A stretch of DNA of 64,000 nt from Methanothermus fervidus DSM 2088 (GTDB taxonomy: Archaea; Methanobacteriota; Methanobacteria; DSM-2088; Methanothermaceae): assembly GCA_000166095.1 (NCBI GenBank), contig CP002278.1, forward strand, positions 32,001 through 96,000, read 5' to 3'. Positions 47,876 through 58,592 of this stretch are shown here, in pieces. The notes beneath the pieces are model-generated. The model saw only the letters and a list, made by a program, of their open reading frames with translations. It made no database searches and was not told where the DNA came from. Positions within the stretch are counted from its first letter, which is position 1. Every line of letters starts with the position of its first letter. Both the position numbers and the translations under genes were made by a program.

Positions 47876-49525
47876 TTGATAAGCGACGAAATAAAAAAAG
47901 GTGTAGAAAGGAGTCCACATAGGGCATTGCTTAGGGCGTGCGGTGTCACAGATTCAGATTTTGATAAACCCTTTATAGGAATTGCCAATAGTTTTACAGA
48001 AATAGTACCAGGTCATATACACCTTAAAAAATTATCTAAATTTGTTAAGTTGGGAATTAGCCAAGCAGGTGGAGTGCCTTTTGAATTCAATACAATAGCA
48101 ATATGTGATGGTATAGCTATGAATCATGAAGGAATGAAATATTCTCTTGCATCTAGAGAACTTATAGCTGACAGTATTGAAAGCATGGCTAAAGCTCATT
48201 GCTTTGATGGATTAGTGTTATTGTCTTCATGTGATAAAATAATACCAGGAATGCTAATGGCTGCAGCAAGATTAAACATCCCATCTATAGTTATAACAGG
48301 AGGTCCTATGTTACCTGGAGAATTTAATGGTAAAGTTGTAGATTTGATAGATGTATTTGAAGGAATAGGAGCTGTGAATTCTAAAAAAATGAAAAAAGAG
48401 GAATTATATAAATTAGAAGAGGTTGCATGCCCTGGCCCTGGCTCATGTGCAGGATTATTCACAGCAAATACTATGGCTTGTGTTACTGAAGCCCTTGGCA
48501 TGAGTCTTCCAGGTTGTGCAACAGCTCATGCCGTAACTTCAAAAAAAATGCATATAGCTAAATTATCTGGTCAGAAAATTGTAAAAATGGTAAAAAATAA
48601 TATGAAGCCTAGAGACATAATGACAAGAAGTGCATTTGAAAATGCAATAGCTGTTGACCTTGCATTAGGGGGATCTACAAATACAGTTTTACATTTATTG
48701 GCGATAGCAAATGAATCTAATGTGGAAATAACTTTGGACACGTTTGATGAGATAGGGAGAAAAATACCTAACATAACTTCAATTTCACCGGCTGGAAAGC
48801 ATAGAATGATTGATTTAGATAGAGCAGGTGGAGTACCTGCTATAATGAAAACATTAAAAGACAAAATAAATTTAGATACTGTTACGTGTACTGGTAAAAC
48901 TTGGAGAGAAATCCTGAGAGATTTTAAAGTGAAAGATAGGAAAGTCATAAGACCCATTGAAAAACCTATACATAAAGAAGGTGGAATAGCAATATTAAAA
49001 GGTAATTTAGCTCCAAATGGTGCAGTAGTCAAACAAAATGCTGTAAAAAAAGACATGTTAAAACATGAAGGTCCTGCAAGAGTTTTTGATAGTGAAGAAG
49101 AATGTGTTAAGGCCATTCGCAATTTTAAAATAAAAGAAGGAGATGTAGTTGTTATAAGATATGAGGGACCTAAAGGTGGTCCAGGAATGCGTGAAATGTT
49201 AAGACCAACTTCTGCCATTGTTGGAAGTGGATTAAAACGTGTTGCACTTGTTACTGATGGAAGATTTTCTGGAGGTACAAGAGGGCCATGTATAGGCCAT
49301 GTTTCACCTGAAGCCGCTGAAAATGGACCTATAGCTGCTATAAGAGATGGTGATATCATAAGCATAGATATACCAAATCGTAGGCTTGAGGTTAAACTGA
49401 AAAAAGAAGAAATATTAAAAAGACTTAAATCTATTACTAAACCTAAAAAAGAAGTAAAAGGTTGGTTAGCAAGATATCAAAAATTCGCAACATCTGCTGA
49501 TAAAGGTGCAATTTTAAGGTGTTGA
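47876..49525 (+). CDS. ilvD: Dihydroxy-acid dehydratase
   Basis: 549 residues. It has the cysteine ligands of the Fe-S cluster in [12 protein letters not shown] and [25 protein letters not shown], and [19 protein letters not shown] near the C-terminus. It dehydrates the IlvC product. The start is TTG at 47876 with CTGGAGGTC at ideal spacing; no ATG is nearer. It is separated from ilvBNC by 22 kb and is followed by a signal peptidase gene that overlaps its stop codon region. Confidence 0.95.
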   Translation: MISDEIKKGVERSPHRALLRACGVTDSDFDKPFIGIANSFTEIVPGHIHLKKLSKFVKLGISQAGGVPFEFNTIAICDGIAMNHEGMKYSLASRELIADSIESMAKAHCFDGLVLLSSCDKIIPGMLMAAARLNIPSIVITGGPMLPGEFNGKVVDLIDVFEGIGAVNSKKMKKEELYKLEEVACPGPGSCAGLFTANTMACVTEALGMSLPGCATAHAVTSKKMHIAKLSGQKIVKMVKNNMKPRDIMTRSAFENAIAVDLALGGSTNTVLHLLAIANESNVEITLDTFDEIGRKIPNITSISPAGKHRMIDLDRAGGVPAIMKTLKDKINLDTVTCTGKTWREILRDFKVKDRKVIRPIEKPIHKEGGIAILKGNLAPNGAVVKQNAVKKDMLKHEGPARVFDSEEECVKAIRNFKIKEGDVVVIRYEGPKGGPGMREMLRPTSAIVGSGLKRVALVTDGRFSGGTRGPCIGHVSPEAAENGPIAAIRDGDIISIDIPNRRLEVKLKKEEILKRLKSITKPKKEVKGWLARYQKFATSADKGAILRC

Positions 49526-49527
49526 AA

Positions 49528-49953
49528 TTGAAAAAGTCAGTAGAAGACGCAATATATGTATGTTTAATCATAGTGGCAATTATTCTGTCTCAGCATATGA
49601 ACGTAGTTGTATCAGGTAGTATGGAACCTACTTTTTATAGGGGAGACATAGTATTAGTTCAGAAGGCAGATTTCTTTGGTATACATGAATTTAATCCTGA
49701 AAATTTACATAAAGGTGACATTATTGTTTATAGAGCTAGTTGGTTCCCAGAACCTGTCATCCACAGGATTATTTATGTAGGTGTAACAAAAGATGGTGAA
49801 AAATTTTATATAACAAAAGGTGACAATAACCCAGCTCCAGACCCATTACCAGTTTATCCATCCCAAGTAGTATCTAAAGTTATAGAATTCAATGACAAGC
49901 CTGTGTATATCCCAAAAATTGGTTATATAACATTATGGCTCAAGGGAATGTGA
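49528..49953 (+). CDS. Archaeal type I signal peptidase
   Basis: About 141 residues. One N-terminal membrane helix ([17 protein letters not shown]) precedes [19 protein letters not shown] with the catalytic Ser, and [12 protein letters not shown] supplies His in place of the bacterial Lys. [13 protein letters not shown] is the conserved box E. It cleaves signal peptides at the outer membrane face. AAGGTG is best placed for TTG at 49528, although GTG at 49519 keeps the frame open. The gene follows or overlaps ilvD. Confidence 0.9.
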   Translation: MKKSVEDAIYVCLIIVAIILSQHMNVVVSGSMEPTFYRGDIVLVQKADFFGIHEFNPENLHKGDIIVYRASWFPEPVIHRIIYVGVTKDGEKFYITKGDNNPAPDPLPVYPSQVVSKVIEFNDKPVYIPKIGYITLWLKGM

Positions 49954-49957
49954 GATC

Positions 49958-51640
49958 ATGTTCATGGAAATCGAAGAAAAAATAAAAAATTCCATTGTAA
50001 ATGCTTTAAAAGATTTAAATTATCCTGTTGTGGACATAAATTTAGAAGAACCTCCAAGTAAAGATTTAGGGGATTTGTCTACAAATTTATCTTTTAAGCT
50101 AGCATCTGATTTAGGCATGAATCCTGTAGATATTGCAAATAACATTGTAAACGCCATGGAAACTCCAAAATATATTTCAAAAGTAGAAACAAAAGGGCCT
50201 TACATAAATTTTTTCATAGATTATGACGCATTTGCACCAAAACTTCTAAAAAAAATTGATGAAAATTATGGTAATTTAAAATCAAAAAATAAAAAGGTAA
50301 TACTTGAACATACATCAGCCAATCCAAATGGTCCATTACATGTGGGACATTTGAGAAATGCCATAATTGGAGATTCTTTAGCTAGAATTATGAGGGCAGC
50401 AGGGTACGATGTAGAGACACATTATTATGTTAATGATATGGGAAGGCAAGTTGCAATGGTAGTTTGGGGAGCACTAAATTTAGAATTTAAAAAAGAAAAG
50501 GTAAAAAAAGATCATGAAATTGGAAAAATTTATTACCTAGCTAATAAAGCACTTGAAAATGATCCAAAAATAGAAAATGAAGTAAATAAACTGATGAAGA
50601 AATATGAAGAAGGAGATAAAAAAACCAGGAAAATTTTCAAGAATATAGTGAAAAAATGTTTAGAAGGAATTAAAGAAACATTGAAAAATTTGAACATCGA
50701 ACATGACAAATTTGTATGGGAAAGTGACTTTGTGAGAGACAGTAGCATTGAAAAAATCATTGAAAAATTGAAAAACACAGAGTATTTTTATGAATCAGAG
50801 GGTGCAATTTGTCTTAATTTAGAAAAATTTGGCATTGAAAAAGAACTTATATTAAAAAGGTCTGATGGAACATCTCTTTATGCTACCAGAGATATTGCTT
50901 ATCATTTTATGAAATCTCAGAATGCTGACATTGTAATTGATGTATTAGGTTCAGACCATAAACTTACTGCAGAACAAGTAAAAACAGTGATGAAAATTTT
51001 AAAGTCTAAACAACCAGAAATAATATTCTATGAATTTATAACACTTCCAAATGGATCTATGTCAACAAGAAAAGGAACTTTTGTGTCAGTAGATGAATTA
51101 ATAGAAGAAAGTAAAAAAAGGGCAATAGAAGAAATAAAAAAGAGAAGAAAAGATATAAGCGAAAGTGAAATGGAAAAAATAGCTGAAATTGTGAGTATAG
51201 GTGCAATAAGATATTATATAGCAAAATTGTCACCAGAAAAACATCTCACATTTAAATGGGAGGATGTATTAGATTTTGAAAAAGGTTGTGCATCAATTCA
51301 GTATGCACATGCCAGGGCATGTAAACTACTCAAAAAAGCGAAATATAAAGAAAAAGAATATGAAATTGATAAGTGGCCATTAAATGATTTAGAGATTGAT
51401 TTGATAAGAATTTTATCTAAATTTCCAAAAATTGTGGAAACTGCTGCTAAAACTAGGAAAATACACATGGCTGCACAATATGCACAAGAACTTGCAAATG
51501 CTTTTAATAGATTTTATAAACATGTTCCAGTAATAGGTTCAGAACATGAAAAAAATAGATTAGTTCTTGTAGAGAAGTGTAAGATAACCATAAATAATTG
51601 TTTAAAACTTCTTGGAATAAAAGCACCAAGTAGTATGTAA
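49958..51640 (+). CDS. argS: Arginyl-tRNA synthetase
   Basis: 560 residues, class I. The N-terminal Add-1 domain is followed by EHTSANPNGPLHVGHLRNAIIGDSLARI with the HxGH motif, ATRDIAYH, and MSTRKGTFVSVDEL in place of KMSKS. The C-terminal anticodon-binding DALR domain ends with KLLGIKAPSSM. It starts 4 bases after the signal peptidase gene. ATG at 49964 is an alternative start. Confidence 0.95.
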   Translation: MFMEIEEKIKNSIVNALKDLNYPVVDINLEEPPSKDLGDLSTNLSFKLASDLGMNPVDIANNIVNAMETPKYISKVETKGPYINFFIDYDAFAPKLLKKIDENYGNLKSKNKKVILEHTSANPNGPLHVGHLRNAIIGDSLARIMRAAGYDVETHYYVNDMGRQVAMVVWGALNLEFKKEKVKKDHEIGKIYYLANKALENDPKIENEVNKLMKKYEEGDKKTRKIFKNIVKKCLEGIKETLKNLNIEHDKFVWESDFVRDSSIEKIIEKLKNTEYFYESEGAICLNLEKFGIEKELILKRSDGTSLYATRDIAYHFMKSQNADIVIDVLGSDHKLTAEQVKTVMKILKSKQPEIIFYEFITLPNGSMSTRKGTFVSVDELIEESKKRAIEEIKKRRKDISESEMEKIAEIVSIGAIRYYIAKLSPEKHLTFKWEDVLDFEKGCASIQYAHARACKLLKKAKYKEKEYEIDKWPLNDLEIDLIRILSKFPKIVETAAKTRKIHMAAQYAQELANAFNRFYKHVPVIGSEHEKNRLVLVEKCKITINNCLKLLGIKAPSSM

Positions 51641-51650
51641 TATTTAATTA

Positions 51651-51734
51651 TCAGATCCGGTGGGATTCATCATTTAATCAGCTAAGTCCGCCTTCATCAT
51701 TCTTTTGGTAGTCAGGGGAGGTGCATTTCATCAT
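51651..51734 (-). ncRNA. C/D-box sRNA with three guide modules
   Basis: On the minus strand, three perfect pairs of C-type box (ATGATGA) and D-type box (CTGA) occur in series. Each pair encloses exactly 12 bases: boxes 51728-51734/51712-51715, 51694-51700/51678-51681 and 51667-51673/51651-51654. The spacers between modules are 11 and 4 bases; 4 bases is the usual D'-C' distance. The first guide matches 10 bases of the archaeal 16S helix 34 region (AGGUGCAU), predicting 2'-O-methylation of the G equivalent to E. coli G1050. Targets of the other two were not recognised. Confidence 0.85.
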
Positions 51735-51774
51735 TACTAGACTTTCTATTTTGTTTCTTATTTGATATTTTTAA

Positions 51775-51793
51775 CCGAAAAATATTTATATAA
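51775..51793 (+). promoter_or_regulatory. Thermosome B promoter (BRE plus TATA)
   Basis: CCGAAAAATATTTATATAA is a textbook archaeal BRE-TATA arrangement, with TTTATATAA at 51785-51793. Initiation is expected near 51815, giving a leader of about 20 bases that contains GAGGTGATGTC before the ATG. This is one of the strongest promoters in the window by pattern. Confidence 0.65.
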
Positions 51794-51837
51794 TTACAAA
51801 CCCAGTGATAATGTGAAGAAAATTTTGAGGTGATGTC

Positions 51838-53472
51838 ATGGTAGGAGAAAGAGGAGCACAATTACAACAACCAGTGCTAATTTTACCTGAAGATACAAGA
51901 AGATACATAGGTAGAGACGCACAAAGAATGAACATTTTAGCAGGAAAAGTATTAGGAGAGACCATAAGGACAACATTAGGACCTAAAGGAATGGACAAGA
52001 TGCTTGTTGATTCTCTAGGAGACATAGTTGTCACAAATGACGGTGTAACAATTTTAAAGGAAATGGATATTGAGCATCCTGCAGCAAAAATGCTCGTTGA
52101 GGTTGCTAAAACTCAAGAGGATGAGGTTGGAGACGGTACAACAACAGCCGTTGTTTTAGCTGGAGAGTTACTCAAGAAAGCAGAAGATTTACTAGATATG
52201 GATATACATCCTACAATAATATCAATGGGTTACAGAAAAGCAGCTAAAAAAGCTCAGGAGATATTAGATGATATTGCAATAACTGCAGATGATGAAGAAA
52301 CATTGTTAAAGGTTGCAATGACAGCAATGACTGGAAAAGGTTCAGAGAAAGCTAGAAAACCACTAGCAGAGTTAGTTGTTAAAGCTGTAAAACAAGTGGA
52401 AGAGAATGGAGAAGTTGATAAAGATCATATAAAAATTGAGAAAAAAGAAGGTGGATCAGCCGACGATTCAGAACTTGTACAGGGAGTTATCATAGATAAA
52501 GAAAGAGTACACCCAGGAATGCCAAAAGAAGTGAAAAATGCTAAAATTGCTTTATTAAACTGTCCACTAGAAGTTAAGGAAACTGAAGTGGACGCTGAAA
52601 TTAGAATTACAGATCCATCACAAATGCAAAAATTTGTAGAGCAAGAAGAGGAAATGATAAAAGAGATGGTAAAGACAATAGTGGACACAGGTGCAAATGT
52701 CGTATTCTGTCAAAAAGGCATTGATGATTTAGCACAACACTATTTAGCTAAGGAAGGAGTATTAGCAGTTAGAAGAGTTAAAAAATCAGACATGGAAAAA
52801 TTATCCAAAGCAACCGGTGGTTCAATAGTAACAAATGTTAAAGATTTATCACCAGATGATTTAGGAGAAGCTGGCAGAGTAATTGAAAAGAAAGTAGCAG
52901 GAGAAGAAATGATATATGTGGAAGACTGCAAAGAACCAAAAGCTGTTACAATATTAGCAAGAGGGTCAACTGAACATGTAGTAAGTGAAGTTGAAAGAGC
53001 AATAGAAGATGCTATAGGCGTTGTGTCTGCAGTCATAGAAGATAAGAAAATAGTCGCTGGTGGAGGAGCTCCTGAAGTTGAGCTTGCAAAGAGATTAAGA
53101 GATTATGCAGAAACAGTAAGTGGAAGAGAGCAATTAGCAATTCAAGCATTTGCAGATGCATTAGAAATAATTCCAAAGACATTGGCAGAGAATGCAGGTA
53201 TGGATAGTATTGATGCATTAGTAGATTTAAGAACTGCACATGAAGAATCAACAACTATGGGACTAGATGTGTTCGAAGGAAAAGTAGTTGACATGTTAGA
53301 AGCAGGAGTTATAGAGCCATACAGAGTTAAAAAGCAAGCAGTACAATCAGCAGCGGAAGCAGCAGAAATGATATTAAGAATTGATGATGTAATTGCGGCA
53401 TCTCCAGAAGAAGAAGGTGAAGGTGAGGGTGAAGGACCTGAAGGAATGGGCGGAGAAATGCCCAGCATGTAA
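51838..53472 (+). CDS. Thermosome (group II chaperonin) subunit B
   Basis: 544 residues. The equatorial, intermediate and apical domain order is normal, with [15 protein letters not shown] and the C-terminal [18 protein letters not shown] tail typical of thermosome subunits. GAGGTGATGTC precedes the ATG. Two blocks of DNA (51900-52425 and 53005-53215) are identical to thermosome A. The apical substrate-binding part between them is clearly diverged, for example [18 protein letters not shown] against [18 protein letters not shown]. The genes lie in opposite orientation about 6.5 kb apart. Confidence 0.96.
   Translation: MVGERGAQLQQPVLILPEDTRRYIGRDAQRMNILAGKVLGETIRTTLGPKGMDKMLVDSLGDIVVTNDGVTILKEMDIEHPAAKMLVEVAKTQEDEVGDGTTTAVVLAGELLKKAEDLLDMDIHPTIISMGYRKAAKKAQEILDDIAITADDEETLLKVAMTAMTGKGSEKARKPLAELVVKAVKQVEENGEVDKDHIKIEKKEGGSADDSELVQGVIIDKERVHPGMPKEVKNAKIALLNCPLEVKETEVDAEIRITDPSQMQKFVEQEEEMIKEMVKTIVDTGANVVFCQKGIDDLAQHYLAKEGVLAVRRVKKSDMEKLSKATGGSIVTNVKDLSPDDLGEAGRVIEKKVAGEEMIYVEDCKEPKAVTILARGSTEHVVSEVERAIEDAIGVVSAVIEDKKIVAGGGAPEVELAKRLRDYAETVSGREQLAIQAFADALEIIPKTLAENAGMDSIDALVDLRTAHEESTTMGLDVFEGKVVDMLEAGVIEPYRVKKQAVQSAAEAAEMILRIDDVIAASPEEEGEGEGEGPEGMGGEMPSM
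51900..52425 (+). repeat. 526-base block identical to 44761-45286 (thermosome conversion tract 1)
   Basis: This is the partner of the tract in thermosome A. Identity includes all synonymous positions, which marks recent gene conversion or strong ongoing homogenisation rather than selection on protein alone. Confidence 0.88.
53005..53215 (+). repeat. 211-base block identical to 43971-44181 (thermosome conversion tract 2)
   Basis: This is the partner of the second tract in thermosome A. It starts at GAAGATGCTATAGG after two mismatches in GCAATAGAAGAT and ends before GCATTAGTAGAT, where differences resume. Confidence 0.85.
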
Positions 53473-53489
53473 ATTTTGACTTCTTTTTT

Positions 53490-54656
<1,167 letters not shown>

Positions 54657-55697
54657 TCAAAATATTTTTAATTTCTTTTTAAATTTTGCATATAAAGCAT
54701 AATCAATATATTCTTTCCTTTCTATAAATTCTTTTACTTTAGGAGTTAATTCTCTTTTTTCTTCTATTTTGTCTGTTACTTCAATTATAAATGCATCACT
54801 TCCAGCCCCAGATCCATAAGATACAGCTAATATTCTTTCACCAGGTTTTGAAACATCTAATATTGCTGCCAAGCCTAACAATGTAGATCCAGAATATGTA
54901 TTACCTATTTTAGGAACTAGAAGTCCTGTCTCAACTTGTTCTCGATCAAAACCCAATTTTTTGGCTACTTTAAGATAAAATTTACCGTTAGGCTGGTGGA
55001 AGACAGCATAATCATAATCAGATGGTTTTGTCCCTGTTTTTTCCATTATACCCTTAGCTGCAGAAATTATATGTTTGAAATATGCTGGTTCTCCAGTAAA
55101 TCTACCTCCATGTTTTGGATACGGACTGCCTTCTCTTCGATAAAAATCTGGCGTATCTGTTGTATAACTATAGGTATCTATAATATTTGCTAAACAGCCA
55201 TCATTCCCGATGATATATGCAGCGCCGCCTGCTGCGGCTGTATATTCTAAAGCATCGCCTGGAGCCCCTTGTGCGGTATCAGCTCCAATAGCAACTCCAT
55301 ATTTTATAATTCCAGATTTAACTAATCCCATACATAATTGTATGCCTGCAGTACCTGCCTTACATGCAAATTCAAGATCCGCCGCAGTCAATGTTGGGGT
55401 AGATCCAATGGCTTCTGCAACAATTGTTGCTGTTGGTTTAACAGCATAAGGATGTGATTCTGATCCGACATATATTGCACCAATATCTTTAGGATTTATT
55501 TTAGCCATTTTTAGTGCATTTCTGGCAGCTTCAACAGATATTGTAGCCGTATCTTCGTCAATGCCAGGTACAGACTTTTCTTCTACCAATAATCCACGAG
55601 ATATTGCTTTTGGATCATCTCCCCATACTCTAGCAATTTCTGATGTCTTTATTCTGTAAATTGGTATATAAACTCCATAACCAACTATTCCAACCAT
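54657..55697 (-). CDS. Hydroxymethylglutaryl-CoA synthase
   Basis: 346 residues from the ATG at 55697; the frame also opens at a GTG nine bases upstream. [17 protein letters not shown] is followed by [33 protein letters not shown] (catalytic Cys), [27 protein letters not shown] and [18 protein letters not shown] (His). It makes HMG-CoA for the mevalonate pathway and thus for archaeal ether lipids. Directly upstream of, and transcribed with, the thiolase gene. Confidence 0.94.
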   Translation of the reverse strand: MVGIVGYGVYIPIYRIKTSEIARVWGDDPKAISRGLLVEEKSVPGIDEDTATISVEAARNALKMAKINPKDIGAIYVGSESHPYAVKPTATIVAEAIGSTPTLTAADLEFACKAGTAGIQLCMGLVKSGIIKYGVAIGADTAQGAPGDALEYTAAAGGAAYIIGNDGCLANIIDTYSYTTDTPDFYRREGSPYPKHGGRFTGEPAYFKHIISAAKGIMEKTGTKPSDYDYAVFHQPNGKFYLKVAKKLGFDREQVETGLLVPKIGNTYSGSTLLGLAAILDVSKPGERILAVSYGSGAGSDAFIIEVTDKIEEKRELTPKVKEFIERKEYIDYALYAKFKKKLKIF

Positions 55698-55785
55698 ATC
55701 TATCACTTCTTAAAAAATTAATCCTAAAAAGTAGATTGTAATTAAAAAATATAAAATTTATGTAAAAAAATAATTCAAGAAATAG

Positions 55786-55859
55786 TGCGGTTGCCGGGAT
55801 TTGAACCCGGGCTGCGGGCTTGGAAGGCCCGCGTCCTAACCAGGCTAGACCACAACCGC
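55786..55859 (-). tRNA. tRNA-Gly (UCC)
   Basis: A 74-base cloverleaf with acceptor GCGGTTG/CAACCGC, discriminator A and no encoded CCA. The anticodon loop CTTCCAA between GCGGG-type stem strands gives anticodon TCC. The T-loop is GGTTCAAAT. It lies 1 base downstream of tRNA-Gly(GCC). Confidence 0.95.
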
Positions 55860-55860
55860 A

Positions 55861-55934
55861 TGCGGCGTCCGGGATTTGAACCCGGGTCACTGGCGTGGCA
55901 GGCCAGCGTCTTAACCAGGCTGGACTAACGCCGC
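55861..55934 (-). tRNA. tRNA-Gly (GCC)
   Basis: A 74-base cloverleaf with acceptor GCGGCGT paired to ACGCCGC, discriminator A and no encoded CCA. The anticodon stem is CTGGC/GCCAG with loop CTGCCAC, giving anticodon GCC. D- and T-arms are nearly the same as in the neighbouring tRNA-Gly. The two were probably produced by tandem duplication and are transcribed together. Confidence 0.95.
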
Positions 55935-55983
55935 TCAGGGAATTTATCTTCCTTTTTACCAATAATTTTGTGTATAACTACTA

Positions 55984-55994
55984 ATATATATATT
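55984..55994 (-). promoter_or_regulatory. TATA box of the tRNA-Gly pair
   Basis: The minus strand reads AAATATATATATTAG, about 50 bases upstream of the first mature tRNA base. Initiation near 55957 would give a short 5' leader for RNase P. Assigned by position and sequence. Confidence 0.5.
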
Positions 55995-56026
55995 TTGCTG
56001 TTTATCTTATGGATTTAATTTTATTC

Positions 56027-56075
56027 TCAGACCGTCGTGAGTTCATCATTTTTTCAGAATGTAATCATTCATCAT
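56027..56075 (-). ncRNA. C/D-box sRNA overlapping the 3' end of the radical SAM gene
   Basis: C box 56069-56075, 11-base guide, D' box 56054-56057, 4-base spacer, C' box 56043-56049, 12-base guide, D box 56027-56030; all boxes are perfect ATGATGA or CTGA. The D guide is complementary to ACCGUCGUGAG of 23S rRNA (helix 93 region). The N+5 rule then predicts methylation of the U equivalent to E. coli U2593. The stop codon of the upstream gene (56072-56074) lies within the C box, so mRNA and sRNA share bases. Confidence 0.88.
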
Positions 56076-56836
56076 TGGGCGGGCCGTCTTCTCAATGCTT
56101 CTTTATCTAATGGTGATACATCTCCTCTATATCTATATTCATAAACTGAACGAAACTTAAGATCTTCAAAATCTTTAGTTATTCTTTTTATTTCTTTTTC
56201 TGATAATGGTTCGACAAGAGATGGCCTTAAAGGTGTATTTATATAAACGAGGTCTGGATCTAATGATTTTATTAATTCGGCTAATTCTTTGGAATATTGT
56301 TTATTTTTTTCAACAAACATTGTTTGTATTTCTAATTCTCCATCATATATTTTTCTAAATTTTTTTATCCCAGATATTATATTTCCAAGATGGATACCTT
56401 TAATGGGTCTATTTATTTCATTAAATATTTTATCGTTTGGAGCATCTACCTTTGCAATCACCTTGTCAAAATTTCTTAATATTCTCCTAACTTTTGATAT
56501 TGGCAAAGTGGAAGAATTTGTTAAGATTGCAACTGGCAGATCTACAATATCTCTCACGACCTCAAGGATCTCATCAAGATTCTTTGCGAGCGTTGGTTCA
56601 CCACAACTAGAGAAAGTTACTATATCTGCATCAATAGGCATTATTTCCTTAAGATCTCTCTTAATTCTTTTAGTATCTACAAATACATCCCTTTTATATG
56701 TTTTTTTAATCGTAGGTCCTATCTGACAATAAATACAATCAAAAGAACATGCATTTTGGCAGATAGGATCTACACCTAACGATCTTCCTAATCTCCAGGA
56801 AGGCACAGGACCATACACAGTTCTCATTTTTTTCAT
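56072..56836 (-). CDS. Radical SAM protein of unknown function
   Basis: 254 residues. RTVYGPVPSWRLGRSLGVDPICQNACSFDCIYCQIGP includes the Cx3Cx2C cluster (CSFDCIYC). FSSCGEPTLAKNLDEIL takes the place of the GGEP motif. The arrangement resembles archaeal Fe-S oxidoreductases related to, but distinct from, Taw1. Its substrate is unknown. The second ATG (56827) is better spaced from GGGATGA and may be the true start. Its stop codon is embedded in the C box of the sRNA downstream. Confidence 0.8.
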   Translation of the reverse strand: MKKMRTVYGPVPSWRLGRSLGVDPICQNACSFDCIYCQIGPTIKKTYKRDVFVDTKRIKRDLKEIMPIDADIVTFSSCGEPTLAKNLDEILEVVRDIVDLPVAILTNSSTLPISKVRRILRNFDKVIAKVDAPNDKIFNEINRPIKGIHLGNIISGIKKFRKIYDGELEIQTMFVEKNKQYSKELAELIKSLDPDLVYINTPLRPSLVEPLSEKEIKRITKDFEDLKFRSVYEYRYRGDVSPLDKEALRRRPAQ

Positions 56837-56847
56837 CCCATTAGATT

Positions 56848-58509
56848 CTAGGTAAATTTTTTAAATTTTCTCTTTATAAATTTAACACCATAGTTTTTAT
56901 TCATAACAATACTTTTTTGCCAATTATCTTTTCTTTGAGGATAATCTTCTCTAAAATGCGCACCACGGCTCTCTTTCCTTATGAGTGCAGATTTTATCAC
57001 TAATTTAGCCACTGTAATCATATTTCTTAATTCAATTACTTCTTGTAAATATTTATTGAAACCAGAAGTTTCAGGTACATAAACATCGTCCATTTTAATT
57101 TGAATTTCATTTATATCTTTTAATGCTGATTTAAGACCATCTTTATTTCTTATTATAGAAACATTTTCCCACATAGTCTTCTGTAATTTTTCTTTTAATT
57201 TAGTTGGAGATATATTACCATCTTTAACCATTGATTTAATTTTGTATTCTTCTTCCTCAATTTGTGTTTTATTTAGATTTGTATCATTTTTTATTGCATT
57301 CTTTGCAGCTGCTTCACCAGCTCTTTTACCAAAGACTTGTGTTTCAGCTAGTGCATTTCCACCAAGCCTGTTGGCACCATGTACTCCTCCAGCAACTTCA
57401 CCTGCAGCAAAAAGATTTTTTATATTTGTTCGACACCATTCATCGATTCTAACTCCACCCATAAAATGGTGTGCTGTTGGAGCAACCTCCATAGGTTCCT
57501 CACGAATATCTATACCAACATCTTTGAATTGAATAAACATGCTTTCTAATTTTTCCTCAATGACTTTTGCTGGAAGATGCGTAACATCGAGATAAACCCC
57601 ACCATGTTCTGTACCTCGTCCTTCCATAATCTCAGTATAGATGGCCCTTGAAACAACATCTCTTGTTGCCAACTCCATTCTTTGATCATATTTTTTCATA
57701 AATCTTTCACCATTTTTATTGAGAAGTATTCCTCCTTCAGCCCTTACAGCTTCAGTAACAAGAACTCCACGCATAGATTCTGGATAAACCATGCCTGTTG
57801 GATGAAATTGAACTTGTTCCATGTCTAATAAATCTGCTCCAGCATTCCAAGCGAGTGCATAGCCATCACCACATTTTTGAACAGGGTTTGAAGTTATTGG
57901 ATACAGATTTCCTGCTCCACCGGTAGCTAAAATTATAGATTTCGATTTAAAAGCAATAGTCTCTGAATTTTTTAAATTTAATCCTAACACACCTTTGGCA
58001 ACCCCATCTTCAACTATTAACGATGTTATCATTATTTCATCCATTGTTTGAATTTCACGTCTTATTATTTCTTCTTTTAATGCAGTTATTATTTCTAATC
58101 CGGTTCTATCTCCATGATAACATGTTCTTCTATAGCTTTGTCCTCCAAATGGTCTTTGGTCAATTTCACCTGATTCTTTACGGTCAAATATTGCACCATA
58201 ATTTTCAAGATCTATCAAACGTTTTGGAGCTTCTTTTACAAGTATTTCAACAAGCTTAGAATCATTTAAAAAACTTCCTCCTTTTATTGTATCTATATAA
58301 TGAGCTTCAAAACTATCATCTGGATCTACAGTGCCTAATACTGCGTTGTAACCACCTTCAGCCATTCCTGTACATCCTGATTTAAATGATAATCCTTTAG
58401 ATACTATTAATGGTTCTAAACCATTTTCTGATACTTCTATGGCTGCTCTGCACCCTGCTCCTCCGGAACCTATAATTAAGACGTCGCATTCAATTATTTC
58501 GCTTTCCAT
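56848..58509 (-). CDS. tfrA: Thiol:fumarate reductase, subunit A (flavoprotein)
   Basis: 553 residues. The FAD-binding CDVLIIGSGGAGCRAAIEVSENG, SGCTGMAEGGYNAVLG, FHPTGMVYPESMRGVLVTEAVRAEGG and the substrate-site GGVHGANRLGGNALAETQVFG are typical of fumarate reductase and succinate dehydrogenase flavoproteins. The length matches the methanogen TfrA. TfrAB reduces fumarate with coenzymes M and B, giving succinate and the heterodisulfide. tfrB is not in the window, in line with the unlinked genes of Methanothermobacter. The product feeds sucC and kor. Confidence 0.88.
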   Translation of the reverse strand: MESEIIECDVLIIGSGGAGCRAAIEVSENGLEPLIVSKGLSFKSGCTGMAEGGYNAVLGTVDPDDSFEAHYIDTIKGGSFLNDSKLVEILVKEAPKRLIDLENYGAIFDRKESGEIDQRPFGGQSYRRTCYHGDRTGLEIITALKEEIIRREIQTMDEIMITSLIVEDGVAKGVLGLNLKNSETIAFKSKSIILATGGAGNLYPITSNPVQKCGDGYALAWNAGADLLDMEQVQFHPTGMVYPESMRGVLVTEAVRAEGGILLNKNGERFMKKYDQRMELATRDVVSRAIYTEIMEGRGTEHGGVYLDVTHLPAKVIEEKLESMFIQFKDVGIDIREEPMEVAPTAHHFMGGVRIDEWCRTNIKNLFAAGEVAGGVHGANRLGGNALAETQVFGKRAGEAAAKNAIKNDTNLNKTQIEEEEYKIKSMVKDGNISPTKLKEKLQKTMWENVSIIRNKDGLKSALKDINEIQIKMDDVYVPETSGFNKYLQEVIELRNMITVAKLVIKSALIRKESRGAHFREDYPQRKDNWQKSIVMNKNYGVKFIKRKFKKFT

Positions 58510-58592
58510 AATTTAAAATTTTAAAAAAAGAACATATAAACATTGTTAATTACTCATCATTAAAAAATTTTATTATATTATTACAAATTGAA

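Noticed and set aside
53033-53254. Minus-strand open frames inside thermosome B and, likewise, inside thermosome A, with the same translated sequence
   Set aside because: They are shadow frames; the match between the two is only a consequence of the identical DNA tracts of the thermosome genes.
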